The notes: generated from the sequence alone by a model not told the origin. DNA of 64,000 nt from Candidatus Thiodiazotropha sp. (ex Monitilora ramsayi) (GCA_025655575.1 JAHXIP010000013.1:1-64000), one strand, 5' to 3'. Counted from the stretch's first letter, positions 15,868 through 24,936 are shown. Translations and numbers: made by a program.

Positions 15868-17466
15868 ATGGATTTTGAGTGGGTAGCAATTGCTTTAGGT
15901 GACGTAGCCTGGATCTCGTTGGCTTTTGCGCTGGGGTTTCTTGTAAAGCTCATAGGACTGCCCCCGTTAGTTGGTTTTTTGGCTGCCGGTTTTGCTCTCA
16001 ATTTTATGGGTATCACCAGTGGAGAGGCACTGCAGAAACTCTCTGACCTGGGCATTACGCTGTTGCTCTTTACCGTTGGGTTGAAATTGAATCTGAAGAC
16101 GCTTGCAAGGCCTCAGGTATGGGCCGTGACTGCGTTGCACATCAGTGTCGTCGTGGGACTTTTTGGGTTGGTCATCTACGCTCTGGCACTGATCGGCGCA
16201 CCGCTTTTCTCCGGTTTGGATTTCAAACTGTCGCTGATGACCGCATTTGCATTGAGCTTTTCCAGTACAGTATTTGTGGTCAAGGTATTGGAAGAAAAGG
16301 GAGAGATGAAATCCCTGCACGGTGTCATCGCAATCGGAATACTGGTCATGCAGGATATTGCTGCGGTGGTATTTCTGGCCGCATCGACCGGCAAACTGCC
16401 ATCTCCCTGGGCGCTGTTGTTGTTTCTTCTTATATTCGCCCGGCCGCTTTTCCATTACATCCTGCAGCGTACCGGTCATGGTGAACTGCTAATCCTTTAT
16501 GGACTTGTGCTGGCACTGGGTGGTGCTGAACTGTTCGAGCTGGCCGGCGTCAAGGATGATCTTGGTGCACTGATTATCGGCTTGCTGATTTCAAATCATC
16601 CCAAGTCCAGGGAGATGGCCAAAACGATGCTCGGTTTCAAGGATTTGTTCTTGGTTGGCTTCTTTTTGACCATTGGGATGTCCGGTCAACTGTCACTGGA
16701 GGCATTGATCATCGGGGTACTGCTGGTACCCTTTGTTATCGTAAAGTCTGCGCTGTTTTTTGGTCTGATGACCGCTTTCAGGCTGCGAGCAAGAACATCT
16801 CTGCTGGCCACCCTGAACCTGACGAACTACAGCGAATTTGGCCTGATTGTCGCAGCTATCGGTGTATCCAGCGGCTGGATGGATGCCGAGTGGCTCGTGG
16901 TGATAGCGATCGCACTTTCCATATCCTTCGCGCTTGCGGCGCCCTTGAACAATATTGATGACCGGATTTATAGCCAGTTCAGAGAGTTTTGGCTCAAATT
17001 TCAGCGCAAGCACAGATTGCCGGATGATGCAGTCCTTGATACCAGTGGTGCTACCATTGCCGTTTTTGGGATGGGCAGAGTCGGCTGTGGGGCCTACGAC
17101 AAGATGCGAGAACTCCATGGGGAAACCGTGGTTGGCATTGACTTCGACAACGACCTGATCCAGAAGCACCTTGCAATGGGTCGCAACGTATTACGCGGTG
17201 ATCCCAGCGATGCGGACTTCTGGGATCTGATGGAGCGTGATCACAACATCAACTTCGTCATGTTGGCACTGCCGAACCTGCAAGCGAATCTCGATGCGCT
17301 TGATGAATTACAGGCAATTGCTTTTTCGGGATTTATTGCCGCGACAGCAAAGTATCCGGATGAGGAGGAACGCTTACGCGAAATGGGCGTAACCTCGGTA
17401 TTCAATATTTATACGGAGGCAGGATCGGGATTTGCCGATTATGTCGAGGCGCAATATCAGGCCTGA
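15868..17466 (+). CDS. CPA2-family cation:proton antiporter with C-terminal TrkA-N domain
   Basis: A 532-residue inner-membrane protein. Residues about 10-375 form the 12-13 helix sodium/hydrogen exchanger domain, with family markers LPPLVGFLAAGFALN, DLGITLLLFTVGLKLNL, LMTAFALSFSSTVFVVKVLEEKGE and HGVIAIGILVMQDIAAVVFL. Residues about 405-530 form a Rossmann TrkA-N domain (IAVFGMGRVGCGAYDKMRE), which binds NAD(H) or similar ligands and gates the transporter as in KefB/KefC and YbaL. Potassium or sodium efflux in exchange for protons is expected. It is a single gene, followed by an inverted repeat shared with the convergent aldolase gene. Confidence 0.92.
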   Translation: MDFEWVAIALGDVAWISLAFALGFLVKLIGLPPLVGFLAAGFALNFMGITSGEALQKLSDLGITLLLFTVGLKLNLKTLARPQVWAVTALHISVVVGLFGLVIYALALIGAPLFSGLDFKLSLMTAFALSFSSTVFVVKVLEEKGEMKSLHGVIAIGILVMQDIAAVVFLAASTGKLPSPWALLLFLLIFARPLFHYILQRTGHGELLILYGLVLALGGAELFELAGVKDDLGALIIGLLISNHPKSREMAKTMLGFKDLFLVGFFLTIGMSGQLSLEALIIGVLLVPFVIVKSALFFGLMTAFRLRARTSLLATLNLTNYSEFGLIVAAIGVSSGWMDAEWLVVIAIALSISFALAAPLNNIDDRIYSQFREFWLKFQRKHRLPDDAVLDTSGATIAVFGMGRVGCGAYDKMRELHGETVVGIDFDNDLIQKHLAMGRNVLRGDPSDADFWDLMERDHNINFVMLALPNLQANLDALDELQAIAFSGFIAATAKYPDEEERLREMGVTSVFNIYTEAGSGFADYVEAQYQA

Positions 17467-17489
17467 TTGCCAGAACCTGAAGCGTAAGA

Positions 17490-17547
17490 AAACCGAGTCA
17501 GAGCGGAATGACTTTGAGCATTATCAATAATGGCTCTGATCCGGTTT
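17490..17547. terminator. Inverted repeat between convergent genes
   Basis: The arm from 17490 to 17504 (AAACCGAGTCAGAGC) pairs with GCTCTGATCCGGTTT (17533-17547) with two mismatches across a 28-base loop. It lies between the converging antiporter and aldolase genes and could stop transcription from both sides. The loop is long, so a repeat without terminator function is possible. Confidence 0.45.
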
Positions 17548-17559
17548 ATTGATATAGCG

Positions 17560-18780
17560 TTATGCGCTTTTCCTGATTGACGCACTGTTTTCAGAATGTG
17601 TGCGACCGCTTTCCACTGCTCGGTAATCAATGCTGATACGATCGCCTGCTATGGGGCGGAACTGATTGTCGGCGAAAGCGATATGGTCCGGATGGTCACG
17701 GTAGCTGTCGATCACGGCTGGATGGCAGAAACGTACTAACCAGCTGAAGCGATACTGGGCTCCCTCCTGTATGGCGTTACCGGTGAATACCGTTCTGACA
17801 CCGGGTATTTGAGAAAGCACCCGTCTGCCTTCAGACATCATGGCATGTACCTTTGTTTCGTTCGCATCGGCGTTATAGACGATCAGATGTTCAACCGGCG
17901 CCCAGGAAGCGCAGTTTTTCAGCGCATTATCAGCTTGCCCGGCCGATCCCCAGAGATGCATACAACGCTCGGCCTCATCGGCAATGGACTCTGCTACGCC
18001 GTCTACAAGCGCGGTGTAGCCTTGCCCGTCACTCTGGGTATTCTGTTGAACACGTTTGCCTGAGGCATCGGCCAGTGCTGTGTAGTAGTTGATCTTGCTG
18101 ATACCGTTATTGATGAGCCGGCTGTACTGCTCATCGGTAAGCCCCGTGCCGCCATGGAGTACAAGCGGTATACCCAGAGTTTTGTTGATCTCCTCCAGCC
18201 GTGAGTAGTTGAGGCTTGGCTCCCCCTTCATTCTTCCATGCACGGTCCCGATGGAGACGGCGAGAAAGTCGACACCGGTACGCTGTACATACTCTTTTGC
18301 CTCCGAGACAGAGGTGTAGACAAGGTCGCCGGGATGATGCTCTGCATCCTCTCCCTCGACACCGGGCACATAGCCAAGCTCCCCCTCAACCGGTATACCG
18401 CAACTGTGCGCCATTCCGGTCACGCCAAGGGTTAACCTCACATTCTCTTCAAAAGGGTGATGCGAAGCATCGACCATCACCCCGTTACATCCAAGACTGA
18501 TGGCTTGGACGGCAGACTTTGTACTCATTCCATGGTCGAGATGAATGGCGACCGGGACGGTTGCACGTTGTGCAGCACGCTCCACGGCACTCATGAGCAA
18601 TTCGAAGTCGAAATGTGCAAAGTGTGATTCAGCCAGAGAGAGGATGACCGGTGAACGGCTACGCTCTGCAGCCGTCATAATGCCGGTGACAAAGTCGAGA
18701 CTGACGACATCAAAGGCACCGACGGCATAGCCGTATTGGTATGCATGCTCAAGCATTCCCTTCATATCAACAATGGGCAT
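17560..18780 (-). CDS. Class II fructose-bisphosphate aldolase family protein fused to a C-terminal Dabb-type domain
   Basis: A 406-residue two-domain protein. Residues 1 to about 290 are a class II (zinc) aldolase of the Fba/GatY/KbaY type: VGAFDVVSLDFVTG, HLDHG with zinc-binding His near residue 80-83, GCNGVMVDASHHPFEEN, VEGELGYVPGVEG, VSIGTVHG, and PLVLHGGTGLTDEQYSRLI with the phosphate-binding Gly pair. Residues about 305-395 read as a stress-responsive A/B barrel (Dabb) domain: VEHLIVYNA, then IPGVRTVFTGN and the HP.VIDSYRDHPDHIAFADNQFRPI part. Typical class II aldolases of this subclass are about 280-350 residues, so the tail is an addition. It faces a CbbR-like regulator, hinting at Calvin-cycle or sugar-phosphate use; the exact aldol substrate is not determined. 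Confidence 0.85.
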   Translation of the reverse strand: MPIVDMKGMLEHAYQYGYAVGAFDVVSLDFVTGIMTAAERSRSPVILSLAESHFAHFDFELLMSAVERAAQRATVPVAIHLDHGMSTKSAVQAISLGCNGVMVDASHHPFEENVRLTLGVTGMAHSCGIPVEGELGYVPGVEGEDAEHHPGDLVYTSVSEAKEYVQRTGVDFLAVSIGTVHGRMKGEPSLNYSRLEEINKTLGIPLVLHGGTGLTDEQYSRLINNGISKINYYTALADASGKRVQQNTQSDGQGYTALVDGVAESIADEAERCMHLWGSAGQADNALKNCASWAPVEHLIVYNADANETKVHAMMSEGRRVLSQIPGVRTVFTGNAIQEGAQYRFSWLVRFCHPAVIDSYRDHPDHIAFADNQFRPIAGDRISIDYRAVESGRTHSENSASIRKSA

Positions 18781-18860
18781 GGCACTCTCCTAAATCAATG
18801 AGCACCACACGACAGCGAAACCGCACATCGGTGCTCAAGGTGAATCGGAGAACTACTTTA

Positions 18861-18901
18861 CGTTGACGTGCAATTTAATTTAATTTAAAGATATTAAAGG
18901 A
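18861..18901. promoter_or_regulatory. AT-rich divergent regulatory region with a LysR-type dyad
   Basis: Between the divergent aldolase and LysR genes lies a tract of AATTT repeats (18872-18887) followed by TTTAA-N5-TTAAA at 18884-18898, a possible operator of the LysR protein. The ribosome site AAGGA (18897-18901) of the LysR gene overlaps its edge. Confidence 0.4.
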
Positions 18902-18907
18902 AATGTT

Positions 18908-19822
18908 TTGCTCGGGTATAACGAAATGTATAGACGGCTGACGCTCCACCAGCTTGCCATATTTACGGTGTTGGCCCGCCATCAAAATATGACCAGGGCG
19001 GCTGCGGAGTTACATATGTCAACACCGGCCTTATCCATTCAGATCAAGCAGATGTCTGAGGTTCTTGGTACCCCGCTGCACGAGCAAGTGGGTAAAAGGT
19101 TATTCCTGACAGAAGCGGGAATACGGGTTGTCCAGGCTGCCAGGGATGTTTTGGAGAGACTGGAGGGTCTCTCATCTGAACTGGCGCAGCTGCAGGGGCT
19201 GGAGTGCGGATCGCTAAAGCTCTCAATCATTACCACTGCAAAATATTTTGTACCGCGCTTGCTTGGGGAGTTTTATCGGCAGCATCCCGGTATCGAGGTG
19301 GCGTTGGAGGTTTTGAATCGTGACCAGTGCCTGACCCGCTTGAGGCAGAACATCGACGACCTCTACATCATGGGGCAGGTGCCCGATAGTCTCGATGTCA
19401 TTGCTGTACCTTTTATGGAGAACCCCTTAGTGGTGATTGCACCGACAGGCCATCCGCTGGAGGGTAAAAAGAATATTTCTCCCAAACGTCTGGTCGATGA
19501 GCATTTTATCATGCGTGAACAAGGGTCGGGCACTCGCCTCGCTGCGGAGCAGTTTTTCGAATCAAAAAAGGTCGGTATCAAGACTCGAATGACACTGGGC
19601 AGTAATGAGGCGGTCAAACAGGCAGTAGCTGGCGGGCTTGGATTGGCTGTTGTGTCAAAGCATACGTTGAGCCTTGATGCGTCATCGGGTGTATTTGCAC
19701 TCCTTGATGTAAAGGGTTTCCCGCTGCTACGGCAGTGGTACGCTGTTTATCCCAAGGGCAAGCGTCAGTCCAAGGTGACAGAAGCCTTCCTGCAGTACCT
19801 GATTACCGAGGGCGAAAAGTGA
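18908..19822 (+). CDS. LysR-family regulator, CbbR-like
   Basis: A 304-residue LysR protein. The winged helix spans residues about 11-70 (LHQLAIFTVLARHQNMTRAA.. ALSIQIKQMSEVLG), followed by the linker helix and effector domain. Segments such as GSLKLSIITTAKYFVPRLL, PGIEVALEVLNRDQ and AGGLGLAVVSKHTL are those found in CbbR, the activator of RuBisCO and Calvin-cycle operons. The TTG at 18908 has a well-spaced AAGGA, while the ATG at 18926 has none, so TTG is taken as the start. It is divergent from a class II aldolase, in keeping with control of a Calvin-cycle type gene; assignment as true CbbR is inference. Confidence 0.85.
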   Translation: MLGYNEMYRRLTLHQLAIFTVLARHQNMTRAAAELHMSTPALSIQIKQMSEVLGTPLHEQVGKRLFLTEAGIRVVQAARDVLERLEGLSSELAQLQGLECGSLKLSIITTAKYFVPRLLGEFYRQHPGIEVALEVLNRDQCLTRLRQNIDDLYIMGQVPDSLDVIAVPFMENPLVVIAPTGHPLEGKKNISPKRLVDEHFIMREQGSGTRLAAEQFFESKKVGIKTRMTLGSNEAVKQAVAGGLGLAVVSKHTLSLDASSGVFALLDVKGFPLLRQWYAVYPKGKRQSKVTEAFLQYLITEGEK

Positions 19823-19932
19823 TGATGACGAAGTCGGTGTTCGTAAAAAACAGGTCAGAGAGCAATAGCCTCAAACAAACAATCACTGCCCTCTGCCCCT
19901 GTTTATACTTATACGCTATACCCCGTATCTGA

Positions 19933-20139
19933 TTAGCTAAACACACTACCTGAGCGGCCCCCCATCATTTTCAATATCATGGGTAAAGGACAGAATCTGG
20001 TGAACGGTGCTTGGAAGATCATGAAGCCAACAAAAATCGTGGCGTATAGAAAATAGACATTCTGTGTGGTGAGGTAAGCGCCAGCGGTTGCCATAATAAG
20101 GACGCCGACAATGGCGAATGTAATGCGTTCGACAGTCAT
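19933..20139 (-). CDS. DUF2892 (YgaP-type) small membrane protein
   Basis: A 68-residue protein with two membrane segments (about residues 6-24 and 28-45) and a conserved tail FCPLPMILKMMG. This is the DUF2892 domain, which is also the membrane part of the rhodanese YgaP. Free-standing copies are common in sulfur-oxidising bacteria, often near sulfur-handling genes; no rhodanese is adjacent here. The role is unknown. Confidence 0.85.
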   Translation of the reverse strand: MTVERITFAIVGVLIMATAGAYLTTQNVYFLYATIFVGFMIFQAPFTRFCPLPMILKMMGGRSGSVFS

Positions 20140-20329
20140 TGTGATGAACTCCTGGTAAATATATGGTACGACCCGATTGTCGCAGCTGATGCCATTTTGC
20201 AGGTATTCAATAGCCTGTCTGGAACATTTGTTACAGTCCCAACAGGAAGCAGTAAAAAAGTGGAATGGACATCCGGTTTCACATGTGCGGACAATAGTGG
20301 GCAGTCTGTACCCGATTGGTAGGAATTCT

Positions 20330-22579
20330 ATGCGCTACCTCAAGACGAAGATCAGCTTTAAAAAAGCTGTCTGTAAGATTCTTGCGTTCCTGATTCTATC
20401 TATTAACGTGGATCTGGTTGCTGCCGAGGTCGTAACGAAGGAACAGACTGGTGAGCGCCCTGTCATCGGACTCGTCTTAAGCGGGGGTGGGGCGAGAGGG
20501 GCTTCCCATATCGGAGTGCTCAAAGTACTGGAAGAGCTGCGTATCCCCATTGACGTTATCACCGGCACCAGCATGGGCGCCATCGTTGGCGGCATGTATG
20601 CCTATGGGTACTCGGCGGAGGAGATAGAGACACACCTTGCAGAGACTGACTGGGATGCGGTGTTTCGCGATGAGCCGCCGAGAAAGAACCGGAGTTTCCG
20701 TCGAAAACAGGATGACTACGACTTCTTGATCAAGCAGGAAGCGGGGATCCAGGACGGGAAACTCATTATCCCCAAGGGTCTGCTGCAGGGTCAGCAGTTG
20801 TCGTTGCGGCTGGAATCACTCACTCTCCTGGCGCCCCCGGATTTCGATGCGCTGCCGATAAGGTTTCGCGCCGTGGCTGCTGATATCGAAAGCGGTGAGG
20901 CCGTCGCCTTGGGGAGAGGAAGTCTCTCAACCGCAATGCTTGCCAGTATGGCCATACCCGGTGTCATCGCACCGGTAGAGTGGGATGACCGCTTGCTGGT
21001 CGATGGGGGATTCGCCAATAACGTACCCGTTCAACTGGCGCGCGATCTGGGGGCGGATATTTTAATTGTGGTGGATCTGAGCAGCGAGCTGCAGGGAAGG
21101 GATGGACTGACTTCGCCCTTCAGTATTCTGAATCAGATCCTGGGGATTACGATACAGCGCAACACCGCCGAGCAACTCAAGAAGCTGACTCCTGACGACA
21201 TACTGATGCAACCGGATCTTAGTGGCTACTCCTCAACGGATTTCTGGCGGGCTTCCAAGATGATTGATAGCGGTGTCGTGGCAGCAGAACTCAACACCCA
21301 AAAACTTAGTCAGCTTTCAATCTCCAAGGAAGATTATACGGAATACTTAATTGCTATGCGGCAAAGAGATACTGAATCGCCGACCATCGACAGAATCGTC
21401 TTTGATAACCAGACACCTTTGAGCACGGATGTGCTTGAATCGCATATCACCGTTGAGGCCGGGGATATGCTGGATATTTCAGCATTGGAAGAGGATATCC
21501 ACCAACTGTATGGGATGAACATCTTCGAGAGGGTCGAATACGATGTTTTACAAGACGATCAGCAGACGGAATTGATTATCGAGGCTGAAGAGAAGGAGTG
21601 GGGCCCGCACTATCTGCGATTCGGTATGAGTATGGAGACCGACTTTGAGGGAACCGGGATCTTTAATCTGGCCGCCAGTCATACCATGACGCCTATCAAC
21701 AGCATGGGCGGCGAATGGCGCTCGGAGTTTCAGATCGGCCATGATCAACGACTCGTTACCGAGTTGTACCAACCCATCGATAACCGTCTCCGATACTACT
21801 TCCGTACCTCGCTCGGTTACTATGAAACTCATTTCGGACAGTTTGAGTCCGGACAGCATGTGGCTGACCTGGATGTCAGTTATTCAACCTTTTTACTGGC
21901 AGGCGGGCGCCAGTTTGGAAACTGGGGCCAGCTGGAGGTTGGCGCCTATACCGCATCCGGTGATTCCAGCCCACGTATTGGTGACCTGTCGACCCCCACA
22001 AACGATATCCAGGCTGGTGCCTGGGTTGTGACCTTTTCGTTCGATCAACTGGATAGCATCAACATTCCCCGATCCGGTTTGCTGGCCAACATTTCATGGT
22101 CAACCGGCAGAGAGGCACTCGGGGCGGAAGAAGAGCAAGACACCTTGCGGGTAAACGGTCTTTGGGCAGGAACCTGGAACAAGCACACGCTCATGTTATG
22201 GGGCGGCATTGCCGGTGTGACCCATACCGATGTCCCCGCCGACGATGCATTCTCCATCGGCGGTCTCTTCAATCTGTCCGGTTACCGCAAGTCGGAGTTG
22301 TCGGGTCGATATGCCGGCATGATGCGTGTCATCTATTTGAGGGAGATTGGTGATAGCCGGTCAGTACTGAAAGTGCCGGTCTATGTTGGCGCCTCCCTGG
22401 AAGGTGGTAACGTTTGGAACGACCGGGATGAAATCCGTTTCGATTCACTGCTTCTGGCAGGCAGTATTAGTCTGGCAATCGACTCACCCCTTGGGCCAAT
22501 CTACCTTGCCCGGGGTTTTGCTGAAGGTGGGCGTCGCGAGACTTACTTATATCTTGGGCGGACCTTTACGTTTCTTTAG
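20330..22579 (+). CDS. Patatin-like phospholipase with outer-membrane beta-barrel (type Vd autotransporter-like)
   Basis: About 749 residues. A signal peptide (residues 1-33) is followed by a patatin domain: GLVLSGGGARGASHIGVL gives the GGGxRG oxyanion motif, GTSMG the GxSxG nucleophile, and LLVDGGFANN the Asp of the Ser-Asp dyad (residues about 50-235). A POTRA-like segment (about 345-430) then leads to a 16-strand Omp85-type barrel region ending in an aromatic residue (LYLGRTFTFL), as outer-membrane proteins do. This order is that of PlpD-type Vd secretion proteins and of RssA-like fusion lipases. The ATG at 20330 follows AGGA; an upstream in-frame ATG (20177) would put 51 non-signal residues before the signal peptide. 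Expected lipid acyl hydrolase at the outer membrane. Confidence 0.9.
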   Translation: MRYLKTKISFKKAVCKILAFLILSINVDLVAAEVVTKEQTGERPVIGLVLSGGGARGASHIGVLKVLEELRIPIDVITGTSMGAIVGGMYAYGYSAEEIETHLAETDWDAVFRDEPPRKNRSFRRKQDDYDFLIKQEAGIQDGKLIIPKGLLQGQQLSLRLESLTLLAPPDFDALPIRFRAVAADIESGEAVALGRGSLSTAMLASMAIPGVIAPVEWDDRLLVDGGFANNVPVQLARDLGADILIVVDLSSELQGRDGLTSPFSILNQILGITIQRNTAEQLKKLTPDDILMQPDLSGYSSTDFWRASKMIDSGVVAAELNTQKLSQLSISKEDYTEYLIAMRQRDTESPTIDRIVFDNQTPLSTDVLESHITVEAGDMLDISALEEDIHQLYGMNIFERVEYDVLQDDQQTELIIEAEEKEWGPHYLRFGMSMETDFEGTGIFNLAASHTMTPINSMGGEWRSEFQIGHDQRLVTELYQPIDNRLRYYFRTSLGYYETHFGQFESGQHVADLDVSYSTFLLAGGRQFGNWGQLEVGAYTASGDSSPRIGDLSTPTNDIQAGAWVVTFSFDQLDSINIPRSGLLANISWSTGREALGAEEEQDTLRVNGLWAGTWNKHTLMLWGGIAGVTHTDVPADDAFSIGGLFNLSGYRKSELSGRYAGMMRVIYLREIGDSRSVLKVPVYVGASLEGGNVWNDRDEIRFDSLLLAGSISLAIDSPLGPIYLARGFAEGGRRETYLYLGRTFTFL

Positions 22580-22646
22580 TGAAATTCAGGCTACCGATTT
22601 TGCGATGAGATGAGATGTGGGAAGTTCCGTCTGATGCCAAGCAATG

Positions 22647-22934
22647 CTAATACAAACTCCACTCAAATATCATAAAGAGACAAGCGATCAAAAAAAGCAG
22701 CCAGAAGAAGATGGCGTATGGGCCGGGATGATTCTCGGATTTAAAGTCTCGGGCGAAATATTCCGGAAATCCAAAACCGGAGAAAAAGGCAACTACCCGA
22801 TAGAAGAGAATCGGTATCAGGAAGATCCCCAGAATCACCTGCTGTGCGACAGCTTCCCTGAAGCCGTCTCTGACTCCCAGGTATAGCGAGACGAGAAGGA
22901 AAATGGTCAGAGCGATGAGTTTATGTCTTTCCAT
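22647..22934 (-). CDS. Small membrane protein of unknown function
   Basis: A 95-residue protein with three hydrophobic segments (about residues 6-22, 31-53 and 73-94) separated by short charged loops, including ARDFKSENHPGP. The reading frame has a membrane-protein pattern while the opposite strand frame does not, which favours this one. No family was recognised. It lies convergent to the patatin gene and alone. Confidence 0.6.
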   Translation of the reverse strand: MERHKLIALTIFLLVSLYLGVRDGFREAVAQQVILGIFLIPILFYRVVAFFSGFGFPEYFARDFKSENHPGPYAIFFWLLFLIACLFMIFEWSLY

Positions 22935-23138
22935 ACTGAGTCATTGTCAATCGAGTGATGGTCTGGTGTGGTTTGAACATGTGTGAGTATACCAACTGAT
23001 AGAAATATACCAGCAGTGGCTGATCCATCGAAAAGGTTGAAGAGGTTCAGGTCGATCTCGTGTTCGCTACCCCGTTGCAAGTCGGAGCCGGGAATATTTT
23101 ACAGATGCATTCCGGCATTCGATGGAATAACAAATTCA

Positions 23139-24443
23139 TCAGATGATGTTTAAGCGAAATGTCTTCTCGATTCGGCTCACGTCACGCGAGAAAACATCGG
23201 CTGCCTTGGCGTGGTCCCTCCAATACCCCACTGAATCGGCAACCTCGTAAAGCAGGGTGTTGGCCTTCGCTTTTTTCAGGCCTGCGTTTTGTGCAAAAGT
23301 GATCAGATCATCCCGATGGAAGCTGTCGCGTTTTCCGTTCAGACTCATCTGGTGCCGGCTTGTCCAGGCGCCGCTTGGATTGTATGCATAGGCCACATCG
23401 AATGCGGGAGAGAGACGCCACTGCCCCTGCTTGTTCATGAGAAACGCGATATTCTTGACGTGGTCGTCGTGATTGCGGGCCAGGATATTGAAAAATGCTC
23501 GACGGATCTGTTGTTCGAGATCTTCAATGGGGAGTGAAAGTAACTGGATGGTTTCGATTGCCTGTTCATAGGCGTAGGCTCCCGCCTGGTTGAAATCGAA
23601 ATGCCTGATTGCGCCAAGGGATTGCATATGCAGCTTCTCGCCGTTGTCCGTCCGGTCGAAGCGTCGAGTCATGAAATGAGCGCGTCCACCCTCTTCATGC
23701 AGCTGGCACTCCTGCATGGTGATGCCAGCATCTCGGGCCATTAGTGAGTAGGCGTATTCTATTCGTCCAAACCCCTGTGGATCGGCCAGTTCCTTGTCGC
23801 GGTTGCCATGGATGCCGTCGAACTTCATGATCCAGTGGCTGAATCCCCTGCCTGCAGGCGCCTGACCGGAGCGAAATTCGCCCGTCTCGGGGTTCCAGGC
23901 CAGCACAGCTTTCGCCCTGGCGCCACCCGCGGAGGTGCCCACCCGGAGAATGTCTTCTATGGTGCGTTGGTCGTCCACACCGGCAAATTTCCCCTCCAGG
24001 CTGATTCGCTCGTCGAGAACCCGATTGGCGAGGTCGACCAGCGCATCGATTTTGAGTCTGTGTGTGTTGGAGGGAATGCCTTTGACGGTGGGCTTGAACT
24101 CAAGTGCCCCCATGCCGCGACTGCCCGTATAACAGAGGCGCTCGACAGGGTCCATGCTGCCCGGTGATCTGCCCTGACTTGCCAGCCAGGCGTCGATGAG
24201 GCGATTGCCGAATTTGTCCGGTAGGGAGTCGGCCAACAGGCCTGGGAGGCCATGGAAGGTCTCGCGGGCGAGGGCAGGGAATTCGTAGGGTGCTTCCTGT
24301 AAAGGCATGGTCAGTGGGGCGACCTGTATATCCGATGCGGAGAATGCCGGTGTGTACTGGAATACCGCCAGTTCCCGATCATCCAGCCAGGTGACGGCGC
24401 CGATGTCGCGGCCCCACAGCAGGACGCGTGCGACGGTGCTCAC
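23139..24443 (-). CDS. hipA: HipA-family serine/threonine kinase toxin
   Basis: A 434-residue HipA-type kinase. The N-terminal domain (residues about 1-115) is followed by a phosphate-loop-like VGTSAGGARAKAVLAWN (near 165-182), the ATP-lysine strand SHWIMKFDG, FMTRRFDR, the catalytic loop ARNHDDHVKN with its Asp (near residue 330-340) and the metal-binding Asp of LSPAFDVAYAY. In characterised systems HipA phosphorylates glutamyl-tRNA synthetase or other targets and induces growth arrest; which target applies here is unknown. It overlaps the antitoxin gene upstream by four bases (ATGA-type junction), so the two are translationally coupled. All catalytic residues look intact. Confidence 0.92.
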   Translation of the reverse strand: MSTVARVLLWGRDIGAVTWLDDRELAVFQYTPAFSASDIQVAPLTMPLQEAPYEFPALARETFHGLPGLLADSLPDKFGNRLIDAWLASQGRSPGSMDPVERLCYTGSRGMGALEFKPTVKGIPSNTHRLKIDALVDLANRVLDERISLEGKFAGVDDQRTIEDILRVGTSAGGARAKAVLAWNPETGEFRSGQAPAGRGFSHWIMKFDGIHGNRDKELADPQGFGRIEYAYSLMARDAGITMQECQLHEEGGRAHFMTRRFDRTDNGEKLHMQSLGAIRHFDFNQAGAYAYEQAIETIQLLSLPIEDLEQQIRRAFFNILARNHDDHVKNIAFLMNKQGQWRLSPAFDVAYAYNPSGAWTSRHQMSLNGKRDSFHRDDLITFAQNAGLKKAKANTLLYEVADSVGYWRDHAKAADVFSRDVSRIEKTFRLNII

Positions 24444-24799
24444 TGGTCGCCCCCTTCATCTCCCCATGACCACGGCTGGGTCGGCTTGCGCTTCCCGCTG
24501 GCGCGACGGCGATGCTTCCCCTCGTGGGCCACCAGTTCCACCGGTCTGATGGCGGGATCGGGGAGCAGGGCGGCGAGGTGGTCGGCCAGTCCCAACGCCT
24601 TGGCGACACGGATAAAGGAGTCGAGGGAGATGCTCTTGCCGTCGGCGATGCGGGTCATGGTGCTGCGTGACACGCCGGCCTGTTTGGCTAACACTGCCTG
24701 GGGAATGTTCTGGCTCAGGCGGATCGTTTCCAGGCGCTTGCAGAGTGCCTCTGCGATAGCGGTGCTGGAACTGGTAGTGAAGTCTATATTATGTTTCAT
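24440..24799 (-). CDS. hipB: HipB-like XRE-family antitoxin
   Basis: A 119-residue DNA-binding protein. The helix-turn-helix, QAVLAKQAGVSRSTMTRIADGKSISLDSFIRVAKALG, split across residues about 34-68, is a lambda-Cro type domain. A basic C-terminal tail (HRRRASGKRK) is longer than in E. coli HipB (88 residues). It is the first gene of the pair and very likely represses its own promoter: TATGATGCAT repeats begin two bases upstream of its start. The start ATG at 24799 gives the coupling with hipA described for that gene. Confidence 0.9.
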   Translation of the reverse strand: MKHNIDFTTSSSTAIAEALCKRLETIRLSQNIPQAVLAKQAGVSRSTMTRIADGKSISLDSFIRVAKALGLADHLAALLPDPAIRPVELVAHEGKHRRRASGKRKPTQPWSWGDEGGDQ

Positions 24800-24800
24800 A

Positions 24801-24936
24801 TATGATGCATAGATTGCTTAAGTCTTCCATTATGCATCAAATATTAAGCTTAATAATATAAAAGTCAATGTTGTAAAGCATCAAAAAAACATCATACAGG
24901 CATAATAATGATGATAATGTGTCAAATATGATGCAT
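24801..24936. promoter_or_regulatory. Candidate HipB operators (TATGATGCAT repeats)
   Basis: Three copies of the same element lie in the control region of the toxin-antitoxin pair: TATGATGCAT at 24801-24810, the inverted form ATGCATCA at 24832-24839, and TATGATGCAT again at 24927-24936 inside ATATGATGCATAT. The spacing of inverted copies around the start codon is typical for autorepression by HipB. An AT-rich tract 24840-24915 separates them. Confidence 0.65.

Noticed and set aside
22644..22886. 80-codon plus-strand frame
   Set aside because: Opposite-strand frame has a clear three-helix membrane pattern, this one does not.
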